The notes: a model not told the origin generated them from the letters alone. 64,000 nucleotides of DNA from an uncultured Algibacter sp. (GCF_947490405.1 NZ_CANLGU010000002.1:372001-436000), one strand, 5' to 3'; shown: positions 9,163 to 19,898, counted from the stretch's first letter. Program-made: numbers and translations.

Positions 9163-10401
9163 TTAGTGTTCATTCATTCGGAAATCAGCATAAGCAGACA
9201 TTCCATGTTCATGAGCATCTAATCCTTCCAACTCTTCTCTTTCAGAAACTCTGATGCCTACTGTTTTCTTCATGACAAAGAATATGATGAATGCAGAAGG
9301 GATACATATTGCAGCATAAGATAACACACCAACTAATTGGCTAATAAACTGGTCAACTCCAGCTAAAGCTCCGAAGATTCCAACTGCTAAAGTTCCCCAA
9401 ATACCACAAATTAAGTGTACTGCAATAGCACCAACAGGGTCATCTAATTTAACAGCATCAATAAAAGCAACAGCAAAAACAATTAATGCTCCTGCTATAG
9501 CACCAATGGCTATGGCGTTTTCTGGACTCATTTGATCAGCTCCGGCTGTGATACCTACTAAACCTCCTAATATACCGTTTAGAAACATAGTTAAGTCTAA
9601 ATTCTTATACTTTAAAAATGATACTAATGCAGAAACTACACCACCTGCAGCAGCAGCTAAACACGTAGTTACTAATGTTAACGAAGTTAATTCTGGATCA
9701 GCAGAAAGTACTGAACCTCCATTAAAACCAAACCATCCTAACCATAATATTAAAACACCAGCAGTAGCCAAAGGAATGCTGTGTCCTGGAATAGCTTGTG
9801 GCTTACCATCTTTGAATTTCCCAATTCTTGATCCTAATAACCAAACAGCAACTAAAGCAGCCCAACCTCCTACAGAGTGAACTAAAGTTGAACCTGCAAA
9901 ATCATAAAAAGGTGTTTCTCTCATATCTAAAAATCCGCCACCCCATTTCCATGAACCAGCAAGTGGGTATATAATACCTACATAAATTACTGTAAACATC
10001 ATAAATGGACCAATTTTCATACGTTCTGCAACAGCACCAGATACTATTGTAGCTGCAGTAGCTGCAAACATGCCTTGGAATAAGAAATCTGTCCACCATG
10101 TGTAACCACCATCTGCATATTCAGGAGTCATCCCATTTTCTGGTGGAGCAATTCCAAATCCAGCGAAGTCAAAAAATCCTGCAGAACCTTCTTCAAATCC
10201 TGGATACATTAAATTAAATCCTATTAGGTAATATAGTAACAACCCAACTGTAATGATAAATATATTTTTAAATAATATGTTGATTGTGTTTTTTTGCCTT
10301 GTTAGTCCAATCTCTAAAAACGCAAATCCTGTATGCATAAAGAAAACTAGTGCAGTACAGATCATCATCCATACGTTATTTGCTGTAAATAATCCTTCCA
10401 T
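9163..10401 (-). CDS. amt: Ammonium transporter (Amt/MEP/Rh family)
   Basis: This inner-membrane channel takes up NH4+/NH3. The 412 residues contain about eleven hydrophobic segments. Family signatures are FDFAGSTLVHSVGGWAALV, with the conserved Asp and the first pore histidine, and AIAVHLICGIWGTLAVG with the second histidine of the twin-His pair. The cytoplasmic tail carries SEREELEGLDAHEHG, the conserved C-terminal segment that in AmtB transmits gating and contacts PII. It follows glnK by 23 bp in one operon, so control by PII is expected. It is closely similar in layout to the second amt at 10948. Confidence 0.95.
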   Translation of the reverse strand: MEGLFTANNVWMMICTALVFFMHTGFAFLEIGLTRQKNTINILFKNIFIITVGLLLYYLIGFNLMYPGFEEGSAGFFDFAGFGIAPPENGMTPEYADGGYTWWTDFLFQGMFAATAATIVSGAVAERMKIGPFMMFTVIYVGIIYPLAGSWKWGGGFLDMRETPFYDFAGSTLVHSVGGWAALVAVWLLGSRIGKFKDGKPQAIPGHSIPLATAGVLILWLGWFGFNGGSVLSADPELTSLTLVTTCLAAAAGGVVSALVSFLKYKNLDLTMFLNGILGGLVGITAGADQMSPENAIAIGAIAGALIVFAVAFIDAVKLDDPVGAIAVHLICGIWGTLAVGIFGALAGVDQFISQLVGVLSYAAICIPSAFIIFFVMKKTVGIRVSEREELEGLDAHEHGMSAYADFRMNEH

Positions 10402-10424
10402 TGTAATTCTAATTAGTTAGTATT

Positions 10425-10763
10425 TTATTTTAGGGTGTCTCCACCTTTTTCTCCTGTTCTTATTCTGTAACACTCATCAATATCAGAAACGAATATTTTA
10501 CCATCTCCAACTTCACCAGTTGCAGCAGATTTTAAAAGAGCATTGATTGTTTTTTCTGCAAAGTCATCGTTAACAACTATTGAAAGGTAGCGTCTTTGAA
10601 TATCGCTAGTGCTATAAGATACACCTCTATATACATGTCCTTCTTTTTCATTTCCTAATCCTGTAACATCCCAGTAAGAAAAGAAATTAACACCTACCTC
10701 GTGCAGGGCTTCTTTTACCACACGGTATTTGGATTTTCTAATGATTGCTTCAATTTTCTTCAT
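10425..10763 (-). CDS. glnK: PII nitrogen regulatory protein (GlnB/GlnK type)
   Basis: A 112-residue trimeric signal protein that binds ATP/ADP and 2-oxoglutarate and, next to amt genes, typically plugs the ammonium channel. The N-terminal strand MKKIEAIIRK and the C-terminal signature AATGEVGDGKIFV are clear. Tyr50 in YRGVSYS falls at the T-loop position normally uridylylated (Tyr51 in E. coli). The T-loop base reads TGLGNEKEGHVYRG where most PII proteins have GFGRQKGH. The glutamine at the 2-oxoglutarate/ATP site is thus not conserved in the usual place, which may mark a lineage variant. It sits between two amt genes. Confidence 0.93.
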   Translation of the reverse strand: MKKIEAIIRKSKYRVVKEALHEVGVNFFSYWDVTGLGNEKEGHVYRGVSYSTSDIQRRYLSIVVNDDFAEKTINALLKSAATGEVGDGKIFVSDIDECYRIRTGEKGGDTLK

Positions 10764-10874
10764 AATATGCCTTGATTTTTAATTTGTGATTTTTCAAAAA
10801 TAGAAAATTATTAAAGCGACTGAGAATAATGTCCTATTAATAAAAAAATATTATTAGTTCTTTAAAAAACACAC

Positions 10875-10913
10875 AAAAAGGGTGCTTTTTTTTTATCAAA
10901 AGCACCCTTTTTT
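10875..10913 (-). terminator. Terminator between the second amt and glnK
   Basis: AAAAAGGGTGCTTTT pairs with AAAAGCACCCTTTTT around a short loop, A/T-flanked on both sides. It lies 35 bp past the amt stop (10948), so glnK-amt probably has its own promoter in 10764-10874. Confidence 0.85.
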
Positions 10914-10947
10914 ATCAAACTAACTAATTTAAAACGAGCCGTTTTTA

Positions 10948-12234
10948 TTAATCTTCAATTTCTCTTTGTCTCTTACCTGGATAAGCTAAAGCACCATGCT
11001 CAGAAAGATCTAATCCTTCAATTTCTACTTTTTCACTAACTCTTAATCCTAGAGTTTTCTTAAGTATTGTTAAGAAGATAAAAGATGTAACTACTGCCCA
11101 TAAAGCATAAGCTAATGCACCTATTAATTGCGCTAAGAACTGATCAGCTCCACCACCATTGAATAAACCAATACCAGCATCACCATCTATACCCCAAAGA
11201 CCAATTACAATTGTTCCCCAGAATCCAGCAACACCATGTACAGAAAATGCACCAACTGCATCGTCAATTTTAAGTTTTTGCTCAACAAACTCCATAGCAA
11301 ATACAACGATAATACCACCGATAAAACCAGCTATTATAGCACCACCTTCACTCATGTTACCACAACCAGCAGTAATACTTACTAAACCAGCCAAAGCACC
11401 ATTTAACGTCATATCTAAATTTGGTTTCTTGTATTTAAACCATGTTAGGAATAATGCACCTAAAGCACCTGCAGAAGCAGCTAAATTTGTTACAAGAACT
11501 ACCATAGAAGCTCCAGTAGCATCATCGCCACCCCAAGCTAATTGAGAACCACCATTAAATCCAAACCATCCGAACCAAAGGATGAATACACCCAAAGTTG
11601 CTAATAATTTGTTATGTCCAGGTATAGAAACAGCTTTACCATCAATATATTTACCTAAACGAGGTCCTACTAAAAAAGCAGCAATTAATGCAGCCCAACC
11701 ACCTACAGCGTGTACAATTGAAGACCCAGCAAAATCGATAAACTCAGCAGGCATAATACCATCTGTATTGTTTAACCATCCACCGTTCCATTCCCATCCA
11801 CCAGCTATTGGGTAAATAAAAGCAGTTAACACTAATGAAAATATTAAGTATGTTGAATATTTTGTTCTACCAGCAATAGCTCCTGAAACAATAGTAGCTG
11901 TAGTAGCACAGAATACAGTTTGGAAGAATAAATCAGCTGGACCTTGATTAAACATTACACCTCCCCAGTGAAGCCATCCACCAGCAACATCGGTTCCATA
12001 CATTAAAGAGTAACCTATAAACCAGAATACTAATGAACCTACCGCAATGTCTAATACATTTTTCATCGCGATGTTTACAACGTTTTTAGAACGTGTCATA
12101 CCAGACTCAACTAATGTGAATCCTGCTTGCATTAAGAATACTAAGATACCTGAAATAAGCATCCATAGCATTCCCATATCGCCTTCAATAGCGGCGGTGT
12201 CTTGCATTATAAGGGGCATGTTTAAAATAGACAT
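10948..12234 (-). CDS. amt: Ammonium transporter, second copy
   Basis: This is a 428-residue Amt family channel with about eleven membrane segments. It opens MSILNMPLIMQDTAAIEGDMG, has a periplasmic N-terminus, and carries IDFAGSSIVHAVGGWAALIA (conserved Asp and first pore His) and GAFSVHGVAGFWGTIVIG (second pore His). The tail SEKVEIEGLDLSEHG matches the gating tail of the neighbouring copy. It is separated from glnK by a terminator, so the two channels may be expressed separately. The paralogues probably arose by duplication. It ends EIED and has a longer periplasmic insert (WNNTDGIMPAE) than the other copy. Confidence 0.95.
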   Translation of the reverse strand: MSILNMPLIMQDTAAIEGDMGMLWMLISGILVFLMQAGFTLVESGMTRSKNVVNIAMKNVLDIAVGSLVFWFIGYSLMYGTDVAGGWLHWGGVMFNQGPADLFFQTVFCATTATIVSGAIAGRTKYSTYLIFSLVLTAFIYPIAGGWEWNGGWLNNTDGIMPAEFIDFAGSSIVHAVGGWAALIAAFLVGPRLGKYIDGKAVSIPGHNKLLATLGVFILWFGWFGFNGGSQLAWGGDDATGASMVVLVTNLAASAGALGALFLTWFKYKKPNLDMTLNGALAGLVSITAGCGNMSEGGAIIAGFIGGIIVVFAMEFVEQKLKIDDAVGAFSVHGVAGFWGTIVIGLWGIDGDAGIGLFNGGGADQFLAQLIGALAYALWAVVTSFIFLTILKKTLGLRVSEKVEIEGLDLSEHGALAYPGKRQREIED

Positions 12235-12261
12235 AATAAATAATTTTAAGGGTTAGTTAAT

Positions 12262-12309
12262 AGAGAAAGACAAGTTCTCTGGTTTGCAGAGAAACTTGTC
12301 TTATTCTCT
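12262..12309 (-). other. Long hairpin between porin and amt genes
   Basis: AAGACAAGTTCTCT (12267-12280) pairs with AGAGAAACTTGTCTT (12288-12302) with one bulge, and outer AGAGA/TCTCT extends it. Read leftward, in the direction of both genes, it lacks a T run. It could be an attenuator or processing hairpin of the porin-amt transcript rather than a full terminator. Confidence 0.55.
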
Positions 12310-12330
12310 TTTTATATTTTTCTTCTTCTT

Positions 12331-13350
12331 TTAGAAAGAGTAGATAGCAGCAATTAAAAAAGAGCTTAAGCTATTTGTTAATTCACCATCGCTATCTGTA
12401 AAAGGCTCGAAATCATTATTCCAAGAATCTAGTCTAATTTCAGGTTTGATAGTTAGGTTTTCTATAGCATAACTACCTGTAAGTGTTAATCCAAGTACAC
12501 TTGGAATATCGTCTACATCTTTAGCATGACCTCCAAACATCTCGCCTCTTAGACCAACAGAAAAAGCATCTGAAGCTGCTAGTTGTGGGTATAGAGCAAC
12601 ACCGTAGAATCCAGCATCATCTTTAGTTTGGTAAGCACCATTGATACCTAAAAAGAAATCATCGGATAAATCGAACCCTCCTGTATAATCAACCTCAAAA
12701 CCTAAGCCAGCATCATCATACAAAAAGTTAAGAAATTGACCTGCATATCCTAATTGTGCTCCTAAAGCATAGCTTCCATTAGGGTTAAACTCAGTTAAAT
12801 CAGTTCCATTCATAACCGCTAGCATTAAACTTAAATCATCTCCTAAAGCAAAGTCAGCTTTTAATCCAGTATGTGAAAAAGGACCATTGGTAAATAAGTA
12901 TGAAGTGCTGTAGTTAAAATTACCTGTTGGAGAAATCACCTCATATCCTAAAAAGGTATTAAAGTTACCAACTGTTAATGTTACAGACTCACTTACATTC
13001 CAATATGCATATAATTGATTTATGATATTTCCTGTTGCAGAATATTGTGGTGAGTTGAATATAGCGTCTGTACCTCTTGGGCCGACAACTAAATCAGCAA
13101 CAAAACCAGTTTTTTCTCCTTCGTAACCAATAATCACATTTGCCATACCAAGTGCAAAACCTGGTAATTGTGCAAATGATGTGCCTGGTGATTGAGTTCC
13201 AACACCATTATTGTTTGGCACATTTATGTTTGCTCTGTAATAAGCATCAACACTACCACTAATACTTAATTTTTTTTCTGTTGCTTCTTCTTGAGCAAAT
13301 AACGCTGTTGCTACAAAAAGCATTGAAAGTGTAATAATTTTTTTCATCAT
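12331..13350 (-). CDS. Outer-membrane beta-barrel porin (bbp2/OmpL-like)
   Basis: 339 residues, with a signal peptide of about 19 residues (MMKKIITLSMLFVATALFAQ). It then shows the alternating hydrophobic strands, glycine-rich turns and terminal aromatic residue (AAIYSF) of an outer-membrane barrel. YYRANINVP, GFALGMANVIIGYEG and LTVGNFNTFLGYEVISPTG resemble the putative beta-barrel porin-2 family. It lies directly upstream of an amt gene and divergent from gltBD, so it may be the outer-membrane entry route for ammonium or other small nitrogen compounds. That role is an inference from context; the family assignment is fairly firm. Confidence 0.85.
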   Translation of the reverse strand: MMKKIITLSMLFVATALFAQEEATEKKLSISGSVDAYYRANINVPNNNGVGTQSPGTSFAQLPGFALGMANVIIGYEGEKTGFVADLVVGPRGTDAIFNSPQYSATGNIINQLYAYWNVSESVTLTVGNFNTFLGYEVISPTGNFNYSTSYLFTNGPFSHTGLKADFALGDDLSLMLAVMNGTDLTEFNPNGSYALGAQLGYAGQFLNFLYDDAGLGFEVDYTGGFDLSDDFFLGINGAYQTKDDAGFYGVALYPQLAASDAFSVGLRGEMFGGHAKDVDDIPSVLGLTLTGSYAIENLTIKPEIRLDSWNNDFEPFTDSDGELTNSLSSFLIAAIYSF

Positions 13351-13480
13351 TGTTTTATTTTTAAGTTATTTAATTTTTTAGATCTGAACTGTTGATTAGT
13401 TTTCTTTTTAAGTTTAAATTTTTAGATCTAATTTTCCTTAAGAACGGGGCTAAACTATGTCAAAAACTTTTAAACCCCAT

Positions 13481-13538
13481 AAAAAATAGGGTTGATTAGT
13501 CTATTTTTATCAATATTCTAATTTTAACCCTATTTTTT
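13481..13538. promoter_or_regulatory. 13-bp perfect inverted repeat, candidate operator
   Basis: AAAAAATAGGGTT (13481-13493) and AACCCTATTTTTT (13526-13538) are exact reverse complements separated by 32 bp, midway between two divergent nitrogen-assimilation units. A regulator binding here could control both. A terminator role is unlikely because no gene ends nearby. Confidence 0.45.
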
Positions 13539-13698
13539 TAAGGGTATTCATCAAAATAATTCATTTTTTGTTTTTTTAACAATAAGAATTATTGAATTAT
13601 TGTCAGTATTTTCTAAAAAACAATGCCGTTATTTTCAATTATTTCAAGTTTCATTAGAAGAAATTCACATATACCTATTTATTAACAAAAAATTAAGG

Positions 13699-13732
13699 TT
13701 TGAATATTTATTAAAAAAGTCGTGTAATATTG
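13699..13732 (+). promoter_or_regulatory. Possible gltB promoter (Bacteroidota type)
   Basis: TTTG (13699-13702) and TAATATTG (13725-13732) with a 22-bp spacer resemble the Bacteroidota -33 TTTG / -7 TAnnTTTG pattern with one mismatch and slightly long spacing. It would give a leader of roughly 120 nt. Confidence 0.3.
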
Positions 13733-13861
13733 ATATATAATTATTTTTATAACCCGATGACTTCTAAAATCGAAATAATGAAATACACCGTATTGTAATT
13801 CAAAAACTAGCACGTATCTTAGCCTTTCAACTCAAGTTTTTAAACTAATTTATTGTTGATT

Positions 13862-16800
13862 ATGATTAAGAAACAAGGACTTTATTTACCAGAATATGAA
13901 CATGAAAATTGTGGAGCTGGTTTTATTTGTAATCTTAAAGGAGAAAAAACAAATCAAATCATTCATGATGCTTTAGAAATTCTGGTGAAATTAGAGCACC
14001 GTGGAGGTGTAAGTGCTGATGGAAAGACAGGTGATGGTGCTGGATTATTGATTGATATCCCTCATGATTATTTTAAACGTGTTTGTGATTTCAAAATCCC
14101 TGAACAAAGAGAATATGCTGTAGGTATGGTGTTTTTACCTAAAGTTTCAAACCAATATGATTTCTGCAAAAGAACTTTTGAGCAGGAAGTAGAAGCTCAA
14201 GGATTAGCTATTTTAGGATGGAGACAAGTTCCTGTTGATTCTTCTCAATTAGGTGAAATAGCATTGGCTTCAGAACCAAACATAGAACAATTATTTGTTG
14301 GTAAAACTGAAGATATTGACGAGGCTACTTTTAAGGCTAAATTATACGCTGCAAGAAAAATAACTGAACATACGATAAGACGTTCAAAAATATCTGAAAG
14401 TGATTATTTTTATGTACCAAGTTTATCTACGACAACGCTTATCTATAAAGGTATTATTATGCCCGAGGATATTGGCCCATATTATACAGATTTACAGCAA
14501 ATAGATCTGGTTACTCGATTAGCTTTAGTACACCAACGTTTCTCAACAAACACAATGCCTACATGGGAACTGGCACAACCGTTCCGTTTTATGTGTCAGA
14601 ACGGAGAAATTAATACGCTACGAGGTAATGTTAGTAGAATGCGTGTTCGAGAAGAGATCATGAGGAGTGATGTTTTTGGCCCTCAAATAGATAAATTATT
14701 CCCAATTATTTTACCTGGAAAGTCTGATTCTGCATCTATGGATATGGTGGTTGAATTATTGACACACACAGATAGATCTTTACCAGAAATCATGATGATG
14801 ATGATTCCTGAAGCTTGGGAAAAACATGCAACCATGTCTGAAGAAAAAAAGGCCTTCTATGAATATAATGGTTGTATCATGGAACCATGGGATGGTCCTG
14901 CCTCTGTGCCATTTACAGATGGAGATTATATAGGAGCTCTATTAGATAGAAATGGTTTAAGACCTTCTAGATATACATTGACTAAAAGTGGTAAATTAAT
15001 TATGTCATCAGAAGTTGGTGTAGTAGATATTGCCCCTGAAGATGTAGAAAAACACGGTAGACTAGAACCTGGTAGAATGTTTTTAGTCGACATGAACAAA
15101 GGAAGAATTATAGATGATGCAGAGATAAAAAACAAAATAGTATCGGAAAGACCTTATAAAGAGTGGTTAGACAAAACACGTTTACATCTTAGAGATGTAC
15201 CTTACACCAACGAAACTTGTCCGATTGAAACGATTGACATTAAAACGCGTCAACGTTTATTCAACTACACATTTGAAGATATCCAAGAGGTAATCACACC
15301 TATGGCTCAAAAAGGCAAAGAAGCTTTAGGATCTATGGGTATAGATACGCCTTTAGCAGTTTTATCTGATAGACCTCAACTCATCTCAAATTACTTTAAG
15401 CAATTATTTGCACAAGTAACCAATCCGCCTCTTGATGGAATCAGAGAAGAAATTGTTACAGACATTAGTTTAAATTTAGGTAAAGATCGAAACATATTCA
15501 GCATAACAGATAGACAGTGTAGAAAATTAAGAATTCAAAACCCTGTAATTTCTAATGCTGATTTAGAAAAAATACGAACTATCCAAATTGAAAGCTTTAA
15601 AGCTGAAACCATCCAAATGCTTTATCCAAAAGCTCAAGGGATGAATGGTTTGGAAGATGCGCTTGATGATGTTATTATACAAATAGAAAAGGCCATAGAA
15701 AGAAAAACAAATATCATTATTCTTTCAGACCGTGGCGTAAATGAAGAATTTGCTCCTATACCTGCCTTATTAGCTTGTTCTTATGTAAATCATCAATTAA
15801 ATCGTTTACGCAAACGTTCATATTTTGATATCATTATTGAATCTGCTGAACCACGCGAACCACATCATTTTGCAACTTTATTTGGTTATGGAGCTAGTGC
15901 CATAAATCCTTATATGGTTAACGAAATTATCAGAATGCAAGTAAAAGAAGGTTTCATTACTGATATGGACGAGCAAAAAGCAGTTGATAATTTTAATAAA
16001 GCTATTGGGAAAGGCATTTTAAAGATTATGAATAAAATAGGAATCTCTACACTTCATTCTTACAGAGGTTCTCAAATTTTTGAAATTGTTGGTTTCAACT
16101 CACAATTCGTTGAAAAATATTTCCCTTACACTGCTTCAAGAGTAGAAGGTATCGGTTTATATGAAATTGAAAAAGAAATTGACCAACGTTATAAGCAAGC
16201 TTATCCAGATAATTCAATCGATAAAAAATTAGGGTTGAATATTGGTGGTGATTACAGATGGAGACGTAATGGTGAACGTCATTTGTTTAATCCAACTACG
16301 GTTTCTAAACTTCAACAAGCTGTAAGATTGAGTGATCAGGCGAGTTATGATGTATATTCAAAAGCCATCAACGAACAGTCTTCAAATTTAATGACTATTC
16401 GAGGTTTATTTGAATTTGATAACTTAGACCCTATTCCTCTTGAAGAGGTTGAACCATGGACCGAGATAGTTAAAAAGTTTAAAACTGGAGCCATGTCTTA
16501 TGGTTCCATTTCTCGTGAAGCTCATGAAAATTTAGCAATTGCGATGAACAGAATTGGTGGAAAATCCAATTCTGGTGAAGGTGGAGAAGATAGAAAGCGT
16601 TTTCAGAAAGATGTTAATGGAGATAGTAGAAACTCAGCTATAAAGCAAGTAGCATCAGGTCGATTTGGTGTAACTTCACATTATTTGACAAATGCTCGAG
16701 AGATTCAAATTAAAATGGCTCAAGGAGCTAAACCTGGTGAAGGTGGACAATTACCTGGAGAAAAAGTATTACCATGGATTGCAAATGCTCGTAACTCTAC

Positions 16801-18376
16801 ACCTTTCGTAGGTTTAATTTCTCCGCCACCGCATCACGATATTTATTCAATTGAAGATTTAGCACAATTAATTTTCGATTTAAAAAACGCTAATCGCGAC
16901 GCTAGAATTAACGTTAAATTAGTATCAGAAGTTGGAGTTGGAACCATTGCTGCTGGTGTTGCAAAAGCAAAAGCCGATGTGGTACTAATTTCAGGATATG
17001 ATGGTGGTACAGGAGCTTCGCCTTTAACATCACTTAAACATGCAGGATTACCATGGGAACTAGGGTTATCTGAAGCACAACAAACTTTAGTACTTAATAA
17101 TTTAAGAAGTAGAATTGTTGTTGAGTGTGATGGCCAATTAAAAACAGGACGAGACGTTGCTATAGCAGCATTGTTAGGTGCTGAAGAATTTGGTTTTGCT
17201 ACGGCTCCTTTAGTGGCTTCAGGTTGTATAATGATGCGTAAGTGTCATTTAAATACATGCCCTGTAGGTATTGCAACTCAAGACAAGGAGTTACGTAAAA
17301 ACTTTAAAGGTACGCCAGAACATGTTATTAATTTCTTCTACTACATTGCTGAAGAGCTAAGAGGCATTATGGCGCAATTAGGGTTTAGAACTTTAGCTGA
17401 AATGGTGGGGCAAACTCATAAAATAAATGCAAACAAAGCAATTAAGCATTACAAAGCAAAAGGCTTAGACTTATCAAGTATATTACACAGACCATCAGCA
17501 TACAGTGAGTTAACTGTTAGAAATACTGAACAACAAGATCATAATTTAGATAACGTTTTAGACTTTACTATTTTAAAGGATTCACATAGGGCTCTATATC
17601 GAAAAGAAAAAATGACTCTTGAATACCCAATTAACAATATTAACAGAACTGTTGGTGCTATTGTAAGTAATGAGATTTCTAAAATCTATGGCCATTTAGG
17701 GTTACCAGAAGACACCCTTAATATTAACTTCACAGGTTCTGCAGGACAAAGTTTTGGTGCTTTTGGAGCACATGGATTAACATTTACTTTAGAAGGAAAT
17801 ACAAATGATTACTTAGGTAAAGGTTTATCTGGAGCAAAGTTAATTATTAAAAAACCTGCTAAAGCTGATTTTATTGCAGAGAATAACATTATTGTAGGTA
17901 ACGTTTGTTTGTTTGGTGCTGTTCAAGGTGAAGCTTATATTAATGGTATTGCTGGTGAGCGTTTTGCAGTTAGAAACTCTGGAGCTACTACTGTTGTTGA
18001 AGGTGTCGGAGATCACTGTTGTGAGTATATGACAGGTGGTAGAGTAATTGTTTTAGGTGAAACCGGAAGAAACTTTGCCGCAGGTATGAGTGGTGGTATT
18101 GCTTATGTATATGACCCTAAAAATAAATTTATAAACGGGTTATGCAACACAGAAACTATTGAGTTTGAAGATATCACATCTGAAGATGCTAACGAATTAA
18201 AACAAACTATAGAAAAGCATGTACTCTACACAAATAGTAGCCTTGGGGAAAAGCTATTAGGAGATTGGGATACAAGCTTAGGCAATTTTGTAAAAGTGAT
18301 GCCAATTGAATACAAACGTGCTTTGAAGCGTTTAGAGACTGAAGAACAAATGGTAGAAGAATTAACAACAGCATAG
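13862..18376 (+). CDS. gltB: Glutamate synthase, large (alpha) subunit
   Basis: Converts glutamine plus 2-oxoglutarate to two glutamates with electrons from GltD. The start chosen is ATG 13862; a TTG at 13853 would add only three residues. The 1504 residues follow the family order. Cys17 in NCGAGF becomes the N-terminal nucleophile after removal of a 16-residue propeptide (class II amidotransferase, to about 430). A central domain and an FMN-binding synthase domain (about 830-1200, with [12 protein letters not shown]) follow. [12 protein letters not shown] (Cys1122, 1128, 1133) holds the 3Fe-4S cluster, and a C-terminal GXGXG beta-helix closes the protein. gltD follows after 4 bp. Confidence 0.97.
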   Translation: MIKKQGLYLPEYEHENCGAGFICNLKGEKTNQIIHDALEILVKLEHRGGVSADGKTGDGAGLLIDIPHDYFKRVCDFKIPEQREYAVGMVFLPKVSNQYDFCKRTFEQEVEAQGLAILGWRQVPVDSSQLGEIALASEPNIEQLFVGKTEDIDEATFKAKLYAARKITEHTIRRSKISESDYFYVPSLSTTTLIYKGIIMPEDIGPYYTDLQQIDLVTRLALVHQRFSTNTMPTWELAQPFRFMCQNGEINTLRGNVSRMRVREEIMRSDVFGPQIDKLFPIILPGKSDSASMDMVVELLTHTDRSLPEIMMMMIPEAWEKHATMSEEKKAFYEYNGCIMEPWDGPASVPFTDGDYIGALLDRNGLRPSRYTLTKSGKLIMSSEVGVVDIAPEDVEKHGRLEPGRMFLVDMNKGRIIDDAEIKNKIVSERPYKEWLDKTRLHLRDVPYTNETCPIETIDIKTRQRLFNYTFEDIQEVITPMAQKGKEALGSMGIDTPLAVLSDRPQLISNYFKQLFAQVTNPPLDGIREEIVTDISLNLGKDRNIFSITDRQCRKLRIQNPVISNADLEKIRTIQIESFKAETIQMLYPKAQGMNGLEDALDDVIIQIEKAIERKTNIIILSDRGVNEEFAPIPALLACSYVNHQLNRLRKRSYFDIIIESAEPREPHHFATLFGYGASAINPYMVNEIIRMQVKEGFITDMDEQKAVDNFNKAIGKGILKIMNKIGISTLHSYRGSQIFEIVGFNSQFVEKYFPYTASRVEGIGLYEIEKEIDQRYKQAYPDNSIDKKLGLNIGGDYRWRRNGERHLFNPTTVSKLQQAVRLSDQASYDVYSKAINEQSSNLMTIRGLFEFDNLDPIPLEEVEPWTEIVKKFKTGAMSYGSISREAHENLAIAMNRIGGKSNSGEGGEDRKRFQKDVNGDSRNSAIKQVASGRFGVTSHYLTNAREIQIKMAQGAKPGEGGQLPGEKVLPWIANARNSTPFVGLISPPPHHDIYSIEDLAQLIFDLKNANRDARINVKLVSEVGVGTIAAGVAKAKADVVLISGYDGGTGASPLTSLKHAGLPWELGLSEAQQTLVLNNLRSRIVVECDGQLKTGRDVAIAALLGAEEFGFATAPLVASGCIMMRKCHLNTCPVGIATQDKELRKNFKGTPEHVINFFYYIAEELRGIMAQLGFRTLAEMVGQTHKINANKAIKHYKAKGLDLSSILHRPSAYSELTVRNTEQQDHNLDNVLDFTILKDSHRALYRKEKMTLEYPINNINRTVGAIVSNEISKIYGHLGLPEDTLNINFTGSAGQSFGAFGAHGLTFTLEGNTNDYLGKGLSGAKLIIKKPAKADFIAENNIIVGNVCLFGAVQGEAYINGIAGERFAVRNSGATTVVEGVGDHCCEYMTGGRVIVLGETGRNFAAGMSGGIAYVYDPKNKFINGLCNTETIEFEDITSEDANELKQTIEKHVLYTNSSLGEKLLGDWDTSLGNFVKVMPIEYKRALKRLETEEQMVEELTTA

Positions 18377-18380
18377 TGTC

Positions 18381-19844
18381 ATGGGAAAAGTAACAGGATT
18401 TAAAGAATTTGAAAGACAAGATGAAAAGTACACGCCTGTAGAAGATCGTGTAAAACATTATAAAGAATTTACAGTTTCTCTACCTGAAGAGGAAATAACA
18501 AAACAAGGGTCGCGTTGTATGGATTGCGGCATCCCGTTTTGTCATAGTGGTTGTCCATTAGGAAATTTAATTCCTGATTTTAACCATATGGTACACCAAG
18601 GCGAATGGCAAAAAGCATCGTGGATACTACATTCTACTAACAATTTTCCAGAATTTACAGGTCGATTATGTCCTGCTCCTTGTGAAAAATCTTGTGTTTT
18701 AGGGATTATTGAAGACCCCGTATCTATAGAAAATATAGAAAAGAACATTGTAGAACGCGCTTTTAAAGAAGGTTGGATTAAACCACAACCTCCAAAAACA
18801 AGAACAGGAAAAACTATTGCTGTTGTTGGTTCTGGACCTGCCGGTTTAGCTGCTGCACAACAATTAAACAGAGCTGGACATACAGTAACTGTTTTTGAGC
18901 GTGATGATGAAGTTGGAGGCTTATTACGTTATGGTATTCCTAACTTCAAAATGGAAAAAGAAATTATAGACCGCCGTATTGCTATTCTTGAAGCTGAAGG
19001 CATCACATTTAAGACTAACGTAAATGTTGGTGTTAATTATGATGTTGAAGATTTAAAAGCATTTGATTCTGTTGTACTTTGTGGTGGTGCTACAGAAAGA
19101 CGTAGTTTACCAACTCCAGGTATTGATGCTGATGGGGTTGTTCAGGCTATGGATTTTTTAACACAACAAACTAAAGTACTATTTGGCAAGAAGGTAGAAA
19201 ACCAAGTAATGGCTACAGATAAAGACGTTATAGTTATTGGTGGTGGTGATACAGGTTCAGATTGTATTGGAACTTCGAACCGTCACGGAGCAAAATCGGT
19301 AGTTAATTTTGAGATTATGCCAAAACCTCCAGGGCATCGTTCGCCAACTACACCTTGGCCTTTTTGGCCTTTACAGTTAAAAACATCGTCTTCTCATGAA
19401 GAAGGTGTAGAGCGTAACTGGCTAATCAATACAAAGGAGTTTGTTAAAGACAAAAACGGAAAATTGACTGCTCTTAAAACTGTTAATGTAGAATGGAAAA
19501 TGGTGCCAGGACAACGTCCACAATTAATAGAAATTGAAGGCACTGAAAAAACATGGCCATGTGATTTGGCTTTGCTAGCACTTGGTTTTACAGGTCCTGA
19601 AAGCACACTTGCTGATAAATTAGGCATTAAAACTGATGCACGTTCCAACTACAAGGCAGAGTATGGAAAATATCAAACTAATATCCCTAATATTTTTACC
19701 GCTGGTGATATGCGTCGTGGGCAATCTTTGATTGTATGGGCCATTTCTGAAGGTAGAGAAGCTGCTAGACAAGTTGATTTATATTTGATGGGTAAATCTA
19801 ATTTACCATCAAAAGATGTTACTGGAGATTTGGTTGCTATGTAA
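18381..19844 (+). CDS. gltD: Glutamate synthase, small (beta) subunit
   Basis: This subunit oxidises NAD(P)H and passes electrons to GltB. The 487 residues start with an Fe-S domain whose cysteines lie in RCMDCGIPFCHSGCP and RLCPAPCEKSC (about 30-110). An FAD-binding GxGxxG (VVGSGPAGLAAAQQL, about 148), a second nucleotide-binding motif (VIGGGDTGSDCIG, about 290) and a C-terminal NIFTAGDMRRGQSLIVWAI segment follow. Together with gltB it forms one operon ending in a terminator. The context of two amt genes and glnK is consistent with nitrogen-regulated expression, though no recognised operator is proven. Confidence 0.97.
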   Translation: MGKVTGFKEFERQDEKYTPVEDRVKHYKEFTVSLPEEEITKQGSRCMDCGIPFCHSGCPLGNLIPDFNHMVHQGEWQKASWILHSTNNFPEFTGRLCPAPCEKSCVLGIIEDPVSIENIEKNIVERAFKEGWIKPQPPKTRTGKTIAVVGSGPAGLAAAQQLNRAGHTVTVFERDDEVGGLLRYGIPNFKMEKEIIDRRIAILEAEGITFKTNVNVGVNYDVEDLKAFDSVVLCGGATERRSLPTPGIDADGVVQAMDFLTQQTKVLFGKKVENQVMATDKDVIVIGGGDTGSDCIGTSNRHGAKSVVNFEIMPKPPGHRSPTTPWPFWPLQLKTSSSHEEGVERNWLINTKEFVKDKNGKLTALKTVNVEWKMVPGQRPQLIEIEGTEKTWPCDLALLALGFTGPESTLADKLGIKTDARSNYKAEYGKYQTNIPNIFTAGDMRRGQSLIVWAISEGREAARQVDLYLMGKSNLPSKDVTGDLVAM

Positions 19845-19863
19845 TTATATTAAAAGTTAAGAC

Positions 19864-19898
19864 TAAAAAAAAGCGAACTTAAAGGTTCGCTTTTTTTA
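19864..19898. terminator. Bidirectional terminator between gltD and a LytTR regulator
   Basis: AAAAAAGCGAACTT pairs with AGGTTCGCTTTTTTT around a short loop. It lies 20 bp after gltD and overlaps the stop codon (19896-19898) of the convergent regulator gene. Confidence 0.88.

Larger units (their letters stand above)
13351..13861. other. 511-bp divergent intergenic region between porin and gltB
   Basis: Very AT-rich, no ORF of note. It must hold the divergent promoters of the porin-amt and gltBD units. Visible structure: two direct copies of AATTTTT-AGATCT (ending 13385 and 13429), a 13-bp inverted repeat at 13481-13538, and a possible gltB promoter at 13699-13732. All are annotated or described separately. 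Confidence 0.7.

Noticed and set aside
9548-9880. Long open frame antisense to the first amt gene (also 11159-11545 and 11582-11815 opposite the second)
   Set aside because: The sense frames are clear Amt channels; the antisense products are low-complexity and Pro/Ala-rich, typical of shadow frames.
13420-13480. Sigma-54 promoter upstream of the porin (TTGACATAGTTTAGCCCC on the leftward strand)
   Set aside because: Does not match the TGGCAC-N5-TTGC pattern and Bacteroidota generally use another primary promoter type.
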